A DNA stretch of 64,000 nucleotides from Microlunatus panaciterrae (GTDB lineage Bacteria; Actinomycetota; Actinomycetes; Propionibacteriales; Propionibacteriaceae): the NCBI RefSeq assembly GCF_016907535.1, contig NZ_JAFBCF010000001.1, positions 434,001 through 498,000 of the forward strand, read 5' to 3'. The translations under genes and the position numbers were made by a program. The notes under the pieces were generated by a model. That model saw only the letters and a program-made list of their open reading frames with translations, searched no databases and was not told the origin of the DNA. Shown here in pieces: positions 30,986-40,687 of the stretch; position 1 is the stretch's first letter; the number at the start of each line of letters is the position of its first letter.

Positions 30986-33900
30986 ATGACTCTGCACATC
31001 CATCGAGCCGAACGCGCCGACCGGCTGGCCCGGGCCCTCGGTGAGCTGCTGGCTCACCCGCTGGCGGACCCGTTCCGGCCGGAGGTCGTCAGCGTGCCGA
31101 CTCCCGGCGTCGAGCGGTGGCTGTCACAGGCGCTGTCGCACCAGCTCGGCACCGGCGAAGGCGATGACGGGGTGTGTGCGGGCATCGACTTCTCGGCCCC
31201 TCGCCGGGTGGTGCAGCGGGCGACCTCAGCCGCCGGTGCGGACCCCGATACCGACCCCTGGCAACCCGCGAGATCGGTGTGGCCGCTGCTCGCTGTCATT
31301 GACCGGTCGCGAGGTGAGCCCTGGGCCGCTCTGCTCTGGTCCTACCTGGGTGTGCGCGACAGCTCCGACGCAGCCGAGGACCCGGCCCGGATCGGCCGGC
31401 GTTACGCGACCGCCCGCCATCTGGCCGAGCTGTTCTCCAGCTACGCCGCCAACCGGCCGGAGATGACGCTCGCCTGGGCGGCCGGCCGGGACGTGGACGG
31501 GGCTGGCGCTCCGTTGGGTCCCGACTACGCCTGGCAGGCGGAGCTGTGGCGCCGGCTGCGAACCGAGCTCGGCGGCCCCGGCCCCGCCGAACGGATCCGG
31601 GATGCGTGTCACGCTCTGCACGTCGACCCCACACTGACCGACCTGCCGGAGCGACTCTCGGTGTTCGGGGCGACCCGGCTCTCCACCGAACAGCAGTTGG
31701 TGTTGACCGCGCTGGCCGCCCATCGCGACGTCCACCTGTGGCTGCCGCACCCCTCGCCGGAGCTGTGGCTGCGCGTACGCGAGCGGGTGGGGGCCCACCC
31801 GCTGCCGGCCGCAGCCGCCCCGCGACGCGGTGACAGCACCGTCGACCTGCCCCGGCACCGCCTGCTGGCCTATCTCGGACGCGACTCCCGCGAGCTCCAG
31901 TTGCGGCTCTCCTCGGCTACCGTCGCGACGCAGGACCACCACTATGCCCCCCTCGAGACACCAGCCGGGCCGGCCCAGCACCCGCCGTCCCTGCTGACCC
32001 GACTGCAGGACGACATCGCCGCCGACCGGTCACCGGTCCCCCCAGCCGACCGGCCGCTGCTGGACCCGGCCGACCGCAGCATCCAGCTGCACTCCTCGCA
32101 CGGCCCCGACCGCCAGGTCGAGGTGCTGCGCGAGGTTCTGGTCGGACTGTTGGCCTCCGACGCCACCCTCGAACCCCGCGACATCCTGGTGATGTGTCCC
32201 GACATCGAGTCGTTCGCGCCGCTCATCTCCGCCTCGTTCGGACTCGACACCGAGGAACACGAGAGCGACCACCCGGGTCACCGGCTACGGGTCAGGTTGG
32301 CTGACCGGTCGGTGCGGCAGCTCAACCCGCTGCTGGCCACGCTGGCACAGCTGCTCGAGATGACCGAGGCCAGGGTGGAGGCCTCAACTCTGCTGGACCT
32401 GCTGGCCGCCGCTCCGGTGGCGCGCAAGTTCAGGTTCTCCGAGGACGACCTGCTGCGCATCTCCGACCTGGTCGCGCGCTCCGGGGTCCGCTGGGGACTG
32501 GATCAGGAGCATCGGGGGAAGTTCCAGATGGGTCGGTTCGGGCAGAACACCTGGTCTGCTGGTCTGGACCGGCTGCTGCTCGGCGTGACCATGGCCGAGG
32601 ACGACGAGTATTTCATCGGTACCACGCTGCCGCTCGACGATGTCGACTCCTCCGACGTGGATCTGGTCGGCCGGCTGGCCGAGTGTGTCGACCGGGTCCG
32701 GACCGCGCTGGTGTCGTTCGGCCGCCGGCAGCCGCTCGCGGCCTGGGTCGCGGCGTGCAGGGCCGCCCTGGACGCGCTCACCTCGGTGTCGGCGACGGAC
32801 GCATGGCAGCTGGGCCACGCCTATGCCGAGCTCGGCCGGCTGGCCGAGTCGGCCGGCGCCCTGGGGACGCAGGTGGAGCTGTCACTGGCCGATCTCCGCT
32901 CGCTGTTGGCCGGCACCTTCCGTGGCCGGGCCAGCAGAGCCAACTTCCGGACCGGCACCCTGACCATGTCGACCATGCTGCCGATGCGCTCGGTTCCACA
33001 CCGAGTTGTCTGCCTGCTCGGTGTCGACGACGGCGTCTACCCGCGGATCGGCGCCACCGACGGTGACGACATCCTGGCCGCCGACCCCTGCGTCGGAGAC
33101 CGGGACCCGCGCAGCGAGGATCGTCAGCTGCTGCTCGATGCCGTGATGGCCGCCACCGAGCATCTGGTGGTCATCTACTCCGGAGCCGACCCGCGCACCA
33201 ACGCACACCGGCCGCCGGCGGTTCCGATCGGCGAGCTGCTCGACACCCTCGACCTCACGGTGCGGAACGCCGACGGGAGCCGCGTGCAGGACGTCATCAC
33301 CGTCAGCCACCCGCTCCAGCCGTTCGACCCGGCGAACTTCACGCCGCAGGCCCTCACCGCCGAGCCGCGACCGTTCAGCTTCGACCGGGCGTCGATGGCC
33401 GGAGCCAGGGCGGCAGCAGGTGCCCGACGCGATCCCGCGCCGACCTTCGACCTGACTCCCCTCCCCCCGGTCCAGCTCGACCGGCTCATCGCCCTGGAGG
33501 ACCTGATCCGGTTCTTCGACCACCCGGTGAAGGCCTTCCTGAGGACGCGGGCCGGGCTCAGCCTGTTCGTCGAGGATCCGCTGCCGGACGAGATGGCAGT
33601 CGCCCTGGACGGCCTGCAGTCGTGGGCCGTCGGCGACCGGCTGCTGCGGCTCCGGCTGCGCGGCGTCGACCTGGAGCGGAGCGCGGCAGCCGAGTGGCGG
33701 CGCGGTGAGCTGCCACCGCAGCAGTTCGGGGAACGGGCGCTCCGCCCGGTCGTCTCCCAACTGGACGAGGTGATCGCGAGCGCCGCGCCCTATCTGGCGC
33801 AGCCGCGCACCAGTGTCGACGCGGTGGCGACGTTGCCCGACCACACCGTCAGTGGCACCCTGACCGGCCTGCACGGCACAGACCTGGTCGCCGTCGGCTA

Positions 33901-34372
33901 CTCGACTCTGGCCTCCAAGCACCGTTTCCAGTCCTGGCTCAGGTTGCTGGCTCTGACGGTGCACGATCCGGCCGTCCCGTGGCGCAGTATCGCCATCGGC
34001 CGACGCCACACCTCGGTCCTCGGCCCGGTCACGGCGGAGTATGCCCGGACCGTGCTGGCCGACCTGGTGCAGCTGTACGCCACCGGGCTGTCGGAGCCGC
34101 TGCCGCTGGCCGCCAAGGCCTCCTGCGAGTACGCCCGGCTGCGCGGCCGCGGACAGCCGGTGGAGGCGGCCATCGAAGCCGCCGAACACTACTGGCGACA
34201 GGACGCCGACGAGGCCTACGGACTGTTCTTCGGCGCCGGCGCCGGGCTTGACGTGCTGCTGGCTCAACCGTCCCGCCAGGCTGAGGAGCGCGGAGCGCTG
34301 GCCGAACCCTCCCGGTTCGGCACCCTGTCCCGCCGGGTGTGGAACCCACTGCTCGAACGGGAGGCGCTGTGA
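30986..34372 (+). CDS. recC: Exodeoxyribonuclease V subunit RecC
   Basis: 1128 residues, normal RecC length. N-terminal IHRAERADRLARALGELL and LSVFGATRLSTEQQLVL, and the central IQLHSSHGPDRQVEVLREVL, match RecC, an inactivated SF1 helicase fold that scans for Chi and splits the DNA strands. No Walker A is present, as expected. It heads the recC-recB-recD operon; the recB GTG overlaps its stop. The 79-bp gap from mycoredoxin holds a TTGTCC/TATGGT promoter-like pair with a short spacer. Confidence 0.94.
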   Translation: MTLHIHRAERADRLARALGELLAHPLADPFRPEVVSVPTPGVERWLSQALSHQLGTGEGDDGVCAGIDFSAPRRVVQRATSAAGADPDTDPWQPARSVWPLLAVIDRSRGEPWAALLWSYLGVRDSSDAAEDPARIGRRYATARHLAELFSSYAANRPEMTLAWAAGRDVDGAGAPLGPDYAWQAELWRRLRTELGGPGPAERIRDACHALHVDPTLTDLPERLSVFGATRLSTEQQLVLTALAAHRDVHLWLPHPSPELWLRVRERVGAHPLPAAAAPRRGDSTVDLPRHRLLAYLGRDSRELQLRLSSATVATQDHHYAPLETPAGPAQHPPSLLTRLQDDIAADRSPVPPADRPLLDPADRSIQLHSSHGPDRQVEVLREVLVGLLASDATLEPRDILVMCPDIESFAPLISASFGLDTEEHESDHPGHRLRVRLADRSVRQLNPLLATLAQLLEMTEARVEASTLLDLLAAAPVARKFRFSEDDLLRISDLVARSGVRWGLDQEHRGKFQMGRFGQNTWSAGLDRLLLGVTMAEDDEYFIGTTLPLDDVDSSDVDLVGRLAECVDRVRTALVSFGRRQPLAAWVAACRAALDALTSVSATDAWQLGHAYAELGRLAESAGALGTQVELSLADLRSLLAGTFRGRASRANFRTGTLTMSTMLPMRSVPHRVVCLLGVDDGVYPRIGATDGDDILAADPCVGDRDPRSEDRQLLLDAVMAATEHLVVIYSGADPRTNAHRPPAVPIGELLDTLDLTVRNADGSRVQDVITVSHPLQPFDPANFTPQALTAEPRPFSFDRASMAGARAAAGARRDPAPTFDLTPLPPVQLDRLIALEDLIRFFDHPVKAFLRTRAGLSLFVEDPLPDEMAVALDGLQSWAVGDRLLRLRLRGVDLERSAAAEWRRGELPPQQFGERALRPVVSQLDEVIASAAPYLAQPRTSVDAVATLPDHTVSGTLTGLHGTDLVAVGYSTLASKHRFQSWLRLLALTVHDPAVPWRSIAIGRRHTSVLGPVTAEYARTVLADLVQLYATGLSEPLPLAAKASCEYARLRGRGQPVEAAIEAAEHYWRQDADEAYGLFFGAGAGLDVLLAQPSRQAEERGALAEPSRFGTLSRRVWNPLLEREAL

Positions 34373-37300
34373 GCGCGCCCAGCGCGAGTCCGCGGCCGGC
34401 CACCCCGTTCGATGTCTGCGGTCCGCTGCCCCACGGCACCACTGTGCTCGAGGCCAGTGCGGGAACCGGCAAGACCTACACCATCGCCGCCCTCGCTGCG
34501 CGCTACATCGCCGAGGGCAGGGTGCGGCTCGACCAGCTGATGCTGATCACGTTCGGCCGGATGGCGACCAACGAATTGCGGATGCGGGTCCGCGAGCGGT
34601 TGGTCCGGGTGGACACTGACCTCGCCCCCGGCCGGCCGCCCGCCGATGACCCGGTCTCGCGGCTGCTCGCCGACGGCACCCCGGCCGAGGTGGCCGAACG
34701 CCGGGCCAACATCGCACGGGCGCTGGCCGACTTCGACGCTGCGACGATCGCCACCACCCACGAGTTCTGCCAGCAGATGCTGGCCGGTCTCGGCGTATTG
34801 GGTGACCGTGAGCCGGACGCCGTATTCGTGGACAACCTGACCGACCTCACCCGCGAGGTCGCCTCCGACACCTACCTGCGCGGCTTCGCCAGTGACACCC
34901 GGGTGCCGCCGTTCACCTTCGACCAGGCACTGACGATTGCCGAGCGGGCGGTGGGTGCGCCGCACGCCGAGCTCGTTCCGCAGGACGACCAGGGGGTCGC
35001 AGGCGTACGGGTGCGGTTCGGCCAGGCGGTCCGCGCGGAGGTCCGACGACGCAAGGAGCGGGCCCGCCTCTTCACCTACGACGACATGCTGACCCGGCTG
35101 CAGCAGGTGCTGGCCGAGCCGAGGCACGGTGCCGCCGCGGCCCAGCGGCTGCGCGACCGGTACCGCATCGTCCTAGTGGACGAGTTCCAGGACACCGACC
35201 CGATCCAGTGGGACATCCTGCGTCGCGCCTTCCATGGCCACTCGACCCTGATCCTGATCGGTGACCCCAAGCAGGCGATCTACGCGTTCCGTGGCGCAGA
35301 CGTGTTCAGCTATCTCGATGCGGTCCGCGAAGCCGGCACACTGGCGACGCTGGACACCAACTGGCGCAGCGACGCCGCGTTGGTGGACGCCTTCGACGTG
35401 CTGCTGGGCGAGGCAGCCCTCGGCGATGCCGCCATCACGGTACGGCCGGTGCAGGCGGCCAACGTGCACCGCCGGCTGGTCCTCCCCCGGTCCGATCCGA
35501 GCCCCGGGGCTGGTGACCCGGGCGACCAGGGCACGCTCAGCCCGGCGCCGGTCCGGATCCGGGTGCTGTCCCGCGACCGGGCAGCCCGCAAGCTGCCTTC
35601 GGTGGGTTCCGTTCGCCCCCGGATCGCCGCCGACCTGGTTGCCGACGTCAGCAGGCTGCTGTCGGCGGGCGCCGTCCTCGAGCTGCCCAACATCGACCGG
35701 CGGTCCGGTCGCGCCCACCCGGCCGGCAGCCGGCCGCTGAACCCCTCCGACATTGCCGTGCTGGTGCGCAGGAACAGCAGCGGGGAGCAGATCCGGGCCG
35801 CACTGGCCGCGGCCGGCATCCCGGCCGTCCTGATGGGTGCGGGCAGCGTGTTCAGCTCCACCCTCGCCCAGGAGTGGCTGACATTGCTGACAGCCCTCGA
35901 ACAGCCCCGGCAGGCCAACGTCCGCAAGGCCTCGCTCACCTGCTTCTTCGGCTGGTCGTTCGCCCGGCTCGCCGAGGCCGACGATGAGGAGCTCACCGAG
36001 CTGAGCCAGACCATCCGGCTCTGGGCGAAGATCCTGAGCCGCCACGGAGTAGCGGCGCTGCTGGAGGCCATCACGAGCCACACCCGACTGGCCGAACGGC
36101 TGCTCGGCGAGGTCGGCGGTGAGCGTCGGCTCACCGACCTACGGCACATCGGTCAGAGCCTGCATGCAGCGATGGTCTCGACCTCGCTCGGCGTCAACGC
36201 CCTGGTGGCCTGGCTCCGGCAACGGATGGAGGAGGCCCAGGTCAACTCGCTCAACGACCGGACCCGTCGGCTCGAGACCGACGCCGACGCGGTCCAGATC
36301 CTGACAGTGCACCGCAGCAAGGGGCTCGAGTTCCCGGTCGTCTATCTGCCCGAGGCCTGGGATCGGCATGTCGGCGACGACGACGGCCAGCCGCTGTCCC
36401 TGCACCAGCCGGTCACCGCCACGGCGACAGCGCCGGCCGGCGCCGAACGCTGTGTCCTCGACCTGGGCGGTCGGAGCGGTCCTGGCCGCTCGGAGCGGCT
36501 CGGCCGTTACCGGCACGAGGATGCCGGCGAGGAGCTGCGGCTGCTGTATGTGGCCCTGACCCGAGCGCAGTGCCAGGTGGTCACCTGGTGGGCGCCCACC
36601 AGGAACACGCCCAGCTCCTCACTGCAGCGGTTCCTATTCGGGCCGCGGCGGGCCGGCGTCGAGCCGGCGCTGACGTACGAGGTCGACGACGAGCCGTTCA
36701 CGCTGCGCCACCTGGCACCCCCGCTCTTCTCGGTCGAGGAGCTGGTGCCACGCGACCCGGTGACCTGGCAGCCGCCGGTCGACGGCACCCTGCGGTTGCA
36801 GGCCAGGCGGCTGACACGACAGCTCGATGTCGACTGGAGACGCACGTCGTACTCGGCCCTGACCGCAGCAGCGCACGGCGTCGACCTGAGCATCGCCGGC
36901 GTCGGCAGCGAGGCAGAGGCCGCCAAGGAGGACGACGAGTCGCCGGTCGCCGAGGTGCTGGCGGAGGGCCTGGGCCTGGCGCCACAACCTTCCCCTGCAT
37001 CCCCGGGCGCCTCCCCGTTCGCCGTCGTGTCGCCGATGAACGACCTGCCGAGCGGTGCCCAGTTCGGCACCGTGGTGCATGCCGTGCTGGAACGCATCGA
37101 CCCGACCAGTCCGGACCTGTCGGCCGAGGTCGCCACGGCCGTGGCCGAACAGCTCGGCCGTGGACCGTCCGGGCCACTCACCGTCGAGGCCCTCACCGAG
37201 GCGCTGCTGCCGTCGCTGCGGACGCCGCTGGGGCCGCTCGCCGACGGCCTCAGGCTCTGCGACATCGCCACCACCGACCGGTTGGCCGAGCTCGACTTCG

Positions 37301-37878
37301 AGTTCCCGCTCGCCGGCGGCGAACACCCGACCACCGAGCTGAGACTCGGGCAGATCGTCCCGCTGCTGCGCCGCCACCTCGGTTCCACCGACCCGCTGGC
37401 CGACTATCCCGACCGGATCGCGCACCCGCTGCTCGCCGACCAGTCGCTGCGCGGCTACCTCAACGGCAGCATCGATGCGGTGCTGCGGCTCGGCCAGACG
37501 CAGCAGGCGCCGCGCTATGTCGTCGTGGACTACAAGACGAACTGGCTGGGCGACTTCGGTGCTGAGCCGCTGACCCTGGGGCACTACGCGCCGCCACTGC
37601 TCTCGCAGGCCATGATGCAGGCCCACTACCCGCTGCAGGCGCTGCTCTACTCGGTCGCGGTGCACCGCTTCCTGCGCTGGCGGCAGCCTGGGTACGACCC
37701 GGCCGTGCATCTCGGCGGAGTGCTCTACCTCTTCCTGCGCGGCATGGGCGGCCCTGACACCCCGATGGTCGACGCGGTGCCCTGCGGAGTGTTCAGCTGG
37801 CTGCCGCCACCGGCCCTGGTGACCGAGCTGTCGGATCTGCTGGATCGGGGCGCACCCCAGCCGGAGGTGCACCGATGA
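34369..37878 (+). CDS. recB: Exodeoxyribonuclease V subunit RecB
   Basis: 1169 residues from GTG 34369 (GTGA overlap with recC). Walker A ASAGTGKT at 29-36, motif II DEFQDT near 273, and VHRSKGLEFPVV then VALTRAQ in the second helicase domain show an intact 3'-5' motor. The C-terminal nuclease has FGTVVHAVLERID, the GSIDAVLR Asp and the DYKTNW Asp/Lys, the complete RecB catalytic set. It unwinds and degrades DNA from double-strand ends with RecC and RecD. recD starts at the overlapping ATGA. Confidence 0.96.
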   Translation: MSAPSASPRPATPFDVCGPLPHGTTVLEASAGTGKTYTIAALAARYIAEGRVRLDQLMLITFGRMATNELRMRVRERLVRVDTDLAPGRPPADDPVSRLLADGTPAEVAERRANIARALADFDAATIATTHEFCQQMLAGLGVLGDREPDAVFVDNLTDLTREVASDTYLRGFASDTRVPPFTFDQALTIAERAVGAPHAELVPQDDQGVAGVRVRFGQAVRAEVRRRKERARLFTYDDMLTRLQQVLAEPRHGAAAAQRLRDRYRIVLVDEFQDTDPIQWDILRRAFHGHSTLILIGDPKQAIYAFRGADVFSYLDAVREAGTLATLDTNWRSDAALVDAFDVLLGEAALGDAAITVRPVQAANVHRRLVLPRSDPSPGAGDPGDQGTLSPAPVRIRVLSRDRAARKLPSVGSVRPRIAADLVADVSRLLSAGAVLELPNIDRRSGRAHPAGSRPLNPSDIAVLVRRNSSGEQIRAALAAAGIPAVLMGAGSVFSSTLAQEWLTLLTALEQPRQANVRKASLTCFFGWSFARLAEADDEELTELSQTIRLWAKILSRHGVAALLEAITSHTRLAERLLGEVGGERRLTDLRHIGQSLHAAMVSTSLGVNALVAWLRQRMEEAQVNSLNDRTRRLETDADAVQILTVHRSKGLEFPVVYLPEAWDRHVGDDDGQPLSLHQPVTATATAPAGAERCVLDLGGRSGPGRSERLGRYRHEDAGEELRLLYVALTRAQCQVVTWWAPTRNTPSSSLQRFLFGPRRAGVEPALTYEVDDEPFTLRHLAPPLFSVEELVPRDPVTWQPPVDGTLRLQARRLTRQLDVDWRRTSYSALTAAAHGVDLSIAGVGSEAEAAKEDDESPVAEVLAEGLGLAPQPSPASPGASPFAVVSPMNDLPSGAQFGTVVHAVLERIDPTSPDLSAEVATAVAEQLGRGPSGPLTVEALTEALLPSLRTPLGPLADGLRLCDIATTDRLAELDFEFPLAGGEHPTTELRLGQIVPLLRRHLGSTDPLADYPDRIAHPLLADQSLRGYLNGSIDAVLRLGQTQQAPRYVVVDYKTNWLGDFGAEPLTLGHYAPPLLSQAMMQAHYPLQALLYSVAVHRFLRWRQPGYDPAVHLGGVLYLFLRGMGGPDTPMVDAVPCGVFSWLPPPALVTELSDLLDRGAPQPEVHR

Positions 37879-39779
37879 CGCTTCCCCTGGTCGAAGACAC
37901 CGATGCCGGCCTGGTCCGGAGCTGCACCGGCCTGCTGCGGCTGTTCAACGCCGCCGGAGTGCTCGGGCCGGCCGATGTCCACACCGCTACCGCGGTCGCC
38001 CGGATCGGTGGTGAGTCCGACGAGGCCGTGATGCTCGCCCTGGCACTGACCGTACGGGCACTGCGGACGGGGTCGGTGTGCATCGACCTGCGCACGATCT
38101 CCGAGACGGTCTATGACGACTCCGAACAGCAGGTGGACGTCAGCGACCTGCCGTGGCCTGCCGTCGAGGACTGGAGAGCCGCCTGCGAGCGCAGCCCACT
38201 GGTATCGGTCGGGCCCTACCGGGCCGGTGATCGGCCACTGCGGCTGGCCTTCGGCCTGCTCTACCTGGAGCGGTACTGGCAGCAGGAGGAGACGGTCCGG
38301 ATCGAGCTGCAGCGGCGATTGGCGACCCCTCCTCCGGTCGTCGACGCGGAGCTGTTGGCTGGCGGGCTGGCGCGGATCTTCTCTCGGCGGGGCTTGTCCG
38401 AGACAGAGCCGGACCGTCAGCGACTGGCAGCCGCCGTCAGCGCACTGCGCTGGCTGCTGGTGCTGGCCGGAGGTCCCGGCACCGGAAAGACGACGACCGT
38501 CGCCAAGCTGCTCGCCCTGCTGGGCGACCAGCGGGGCAGCCGGCCCCGGATAGCGCTGGCGGCTCCGACCGGCAAGGCGGCCGCCAGGCTGGAGGAGGCC
38601 GTTCGGGCAGCGAGCGGCACCCTCCCGCCGGCCGACCGGGAGCGGCTGGGCGAGCTGAACGCGTCGACGCTGCATCGCCTGCTCGGTTGGCAGCCGGGTA
38701 ACCGCGGTCGGTTCAGGCACGACCGCGAGAACCACCTGCCCTATGACGTGATCGTCGTGGACGAGATGTCGATGGTGTCGTTGACGATGATGGCGCGGCT
38801 GCTCGAGGCGGTCCGGCCGGATGCCCGGCTGGTCCTGGTCGGGGATCCGGACCAGCTGTCCTCGGTCGAGGCCGGGGCGGTGATGGCCGATGTGGTGAAC
38901 GCTCCGGGTGAGATCGACCGCGAGCTGGGCTCCGCTGTTGCCGGAATTCCCGATCCCGGGTCGAGCGTGCCGGCCCCCACAGACCTCCGCCACGGGGTGG
39001 TCCAGCTGACCCACACCTGGCGGTTCGGCGCGGCCATCGACGAGCTGGCCAGGGCGATCCGCGCCGGTGACCCCGACTGGACGATGCAGGTGCTCCGCTC
39101 GGACCGGGAGGGGCTGGTGTTCGCAGAGGTGGACCTGGAACAGCCTCGACCGGAGGGCCTGGGGCCGCTGGCCGAGCGCGTCCGGCGGGCAGGGCGACGG
39201 GTGGATGAGGCCGCTCGGGCCGGGTTGGCCTTCGAGGCGTTGGCCGCCCTGGACCTGCACCGGCTGCTGTGCGCGCATCGCAGCGGCCCCTTCGGGGTGG
39301 CCCGCTGGGGACTGGAGGCGGAGCGCTGGCTGGCCGAGGCGATCGAGGCATATGGCGCTGGCGGGGAGTGGTATGTCGGACGTCCCCTGCTGGTCACCGC
39401 CAACGACTACGACATGGGGCTCTACAACGGCGACACCGGGGTGGTGCTGCAGACCGAGCAGGGACTGCGCGCGGCCTTCGCCCGCGGCGGTGAGCCGCTG
39501 CTCTATTCGCCCGTACGGCTGGACTCCGTCCAGACGGTGCATGCGATGACCGTGCACCGGGCCCAGGGCAGTCAGTTCGAGGCGGTGTCGTTCATCGTGC
39601 CGCCGGAGGACTCGCCGCTGCTGACCCGCGAGCTGCTGTACACCGCTGTCACCAGGGCGACCCGTCAGGTGCAGATCTTCGGCAGCGAGGCGTCCGTCCG
39701 CAAGGCCGTGCAACGACCGGCCAACCGGGCCAGCGGGCTGCGGGACCGGCTCGGAGCCCCGAGTCAGAGGTCGAGCTGA
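37875..39779 (+). CDS. recD: Exodeoxyribonuclease V subunit RecD
   Basis: 634 residues. Walker A GGPGTGKT at 199-206, VVDEMSMVS as motif II, GDPDQLSSVEAGAV and the C-terminal TVHRAQGSQFEAVS identify the 5'-3' SF1B helicase RecD. The ATG overlaps the recB stop. The 3' end overlaps the convergent nudC stop by 16 bp. The downstream limit of the recCBD insertion relative to the mycobacterial order lies here. Confidence 0.95.
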   Translation: MTLPLVEDTDAGLVRSCTGLLRLFNAAGVLGPADVHTATAVARIGGESDEAVMLALALTVRALRTGSVCIDLRTISETVYDDSEQQVDVSDLPWPAVEDWRAACERSPLVSVGPYRAGDRPLRLAFGLLYLERYWQQEETVRIELQRRLATPPPVVDAELLAGGLARIFSRRGLSETEPDRQRLAAAVSALRWLLVLAGGPGTGKTTTVAKLLALLGDQRGSRPRIALAAPTGKAAARLEEAVRAASGTLPPADRERLGELNASTLHRLLGWQPGNRGRFRHDRENHLPYDVIVVDEMSMVSLTMMARLLEAVRPDARLVLVGDPDQLSSVEAGAVMADVVNAPGEIDRELGSAVAGIPDPGSSVPAPTDLRHGVVQLTHTWRFGAAIDELARAIRAGDPDWTMQVLRSDREGLVFAEVDLEQPRPEGLGPLAERVRRAGRRVDEAARAGLAFEALAALDLHRLLCAHRSGPFGVARWGLEAERWLAEAIEAYGAGGEWYVGRPLLVTANDYDMGLYNGDTGVVLQTEQGLRAAFARGGEPLLYSPVRLDSVQTVHAMTVHRAQGSQFEAVSFIVPPEDSPLLTRELLYTAVTRATRQVQIFGSEASVRKAVQRPANRASGLRDRLGAPSQRSS

Positions 39780-40630
39780 CCTTCCAACCAGGCGTCGATC
39801 AGTCGGGAGGCGATGGAGGCCTTGCCGGGCAGGCTCAGCTCACCCGACGCCAGCTCGGCCCGTACCCGGTCGCGGGTGAACCAGTCTGCGAACTCGATCT
39901 CATGGCCGTCGACTGCGATCTCGGTGGTCTTGGCCCGGGCCGCGAAGCCGACCATCAGCGACCGCGGAAACGGCCATGGCTGGCTGCCGAAGTAGCGGAC
40001 CTCCGACAGGGCGACGTCGACCTCTTCTGCGATCTCGCGGTGGATCGCCTGCTCCATCGACTCGCCAGCCTCGACGAAGCCGGCCAGCACCGAGACCCGC
40101 CGGTTGGGCCAGTTCGTCTGGCCGGCGAGCAACAGCCGGTCCCAGTCGTCGACAACTGCCACGATCACGGCCGGGTCGGTACGCGGGAAGAACTGCACCT
40201 CGTCGGCGCTGCAGTAGCGGGAGAAGCCGCCGTTGATCACCGTGCTCGGGTTGCCGCAGCGGCCGCACCGCGGTTCGGACCGATGCCAGTTGGTGATCGC
40301 GGCCGCCGCCGACGCGATGTCACGTTCCACGTCGGTCAGCTGGTGGCCCACCTCCCGCAACGAATGCACCGGACCCTCGGTCAGCGCCTCGACCACGAAG
40401 ACGGGTGAACCGTCGAGCAGGCCCAGCAGGATGTGCCGCTGGCTGTCGAACTCGACGAAGGGTCGCGTCATCCGCAGCTGGTCGCCGGTCTCGTTGGTCG
40501 TGAACCGGGCGTCCTTGTCGATCTTGAGCAGCCGGGCATCCTCTGAACGCCACAGGTTCCCCACCCACTCGGTTGAGGATCGGTGCTGGTCCACCCGATC
40601 GAGCTCGCTCGGCAGTACCCAGTTCATCAC
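39764..40630 (-). CDS. nudC: NAD(H) pyrophosphatase NudC
   Basis: 288 residues (GTG 40630 or ATG 40627). It hydrolyses NAD(H) to NMN(H) and AMP and may remove NAD caps from RNA. Zinc-ribbon cysteines are Cys122, Cys125 and Cys140; the fourth expected Cys is replaced in SADEV. The Nudix box spans 184-206 (G-x5-E-x7-REIAEE), and SQPWPFPRS (216-224) is the NADH-pyrophosphatase signature. It lies 57 bp after adnB on the same strand, as Rv3199c lies near adnAB. Confidence 0.94.
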   Translation of the reverse strand: MMNWVLPSELDRVDQHRSSTEWVGNLWRSEDARLLKIDKDARFTTNETGDQLRMTRPFVEFDSQRHILLGLLDGSPVFVVEALTEGPVHSLREVGHQLTDVERDIASAAAAITNWHRSEPRCGRCGNPSTVINGGFSRYCSADEVQFFPRTDPAVIVAVVDDWDRLLLAGQTNWPNRRVSVLAGFVEAGESMEQAIHREIAEEVDVALSEVRYFGSQPWPFPRSLMVGFAARAKTTEIAVDGHEIEFADWFTRDRVRAELASGELSLPGKASIASRLIDAWLEGQLDL

Positions 40631-40687
40631 CAGGCCAGCCTATCCATAGCACCCTCGCCAGGCTGCGCTGCGGTGCAGCCAGCCCGG

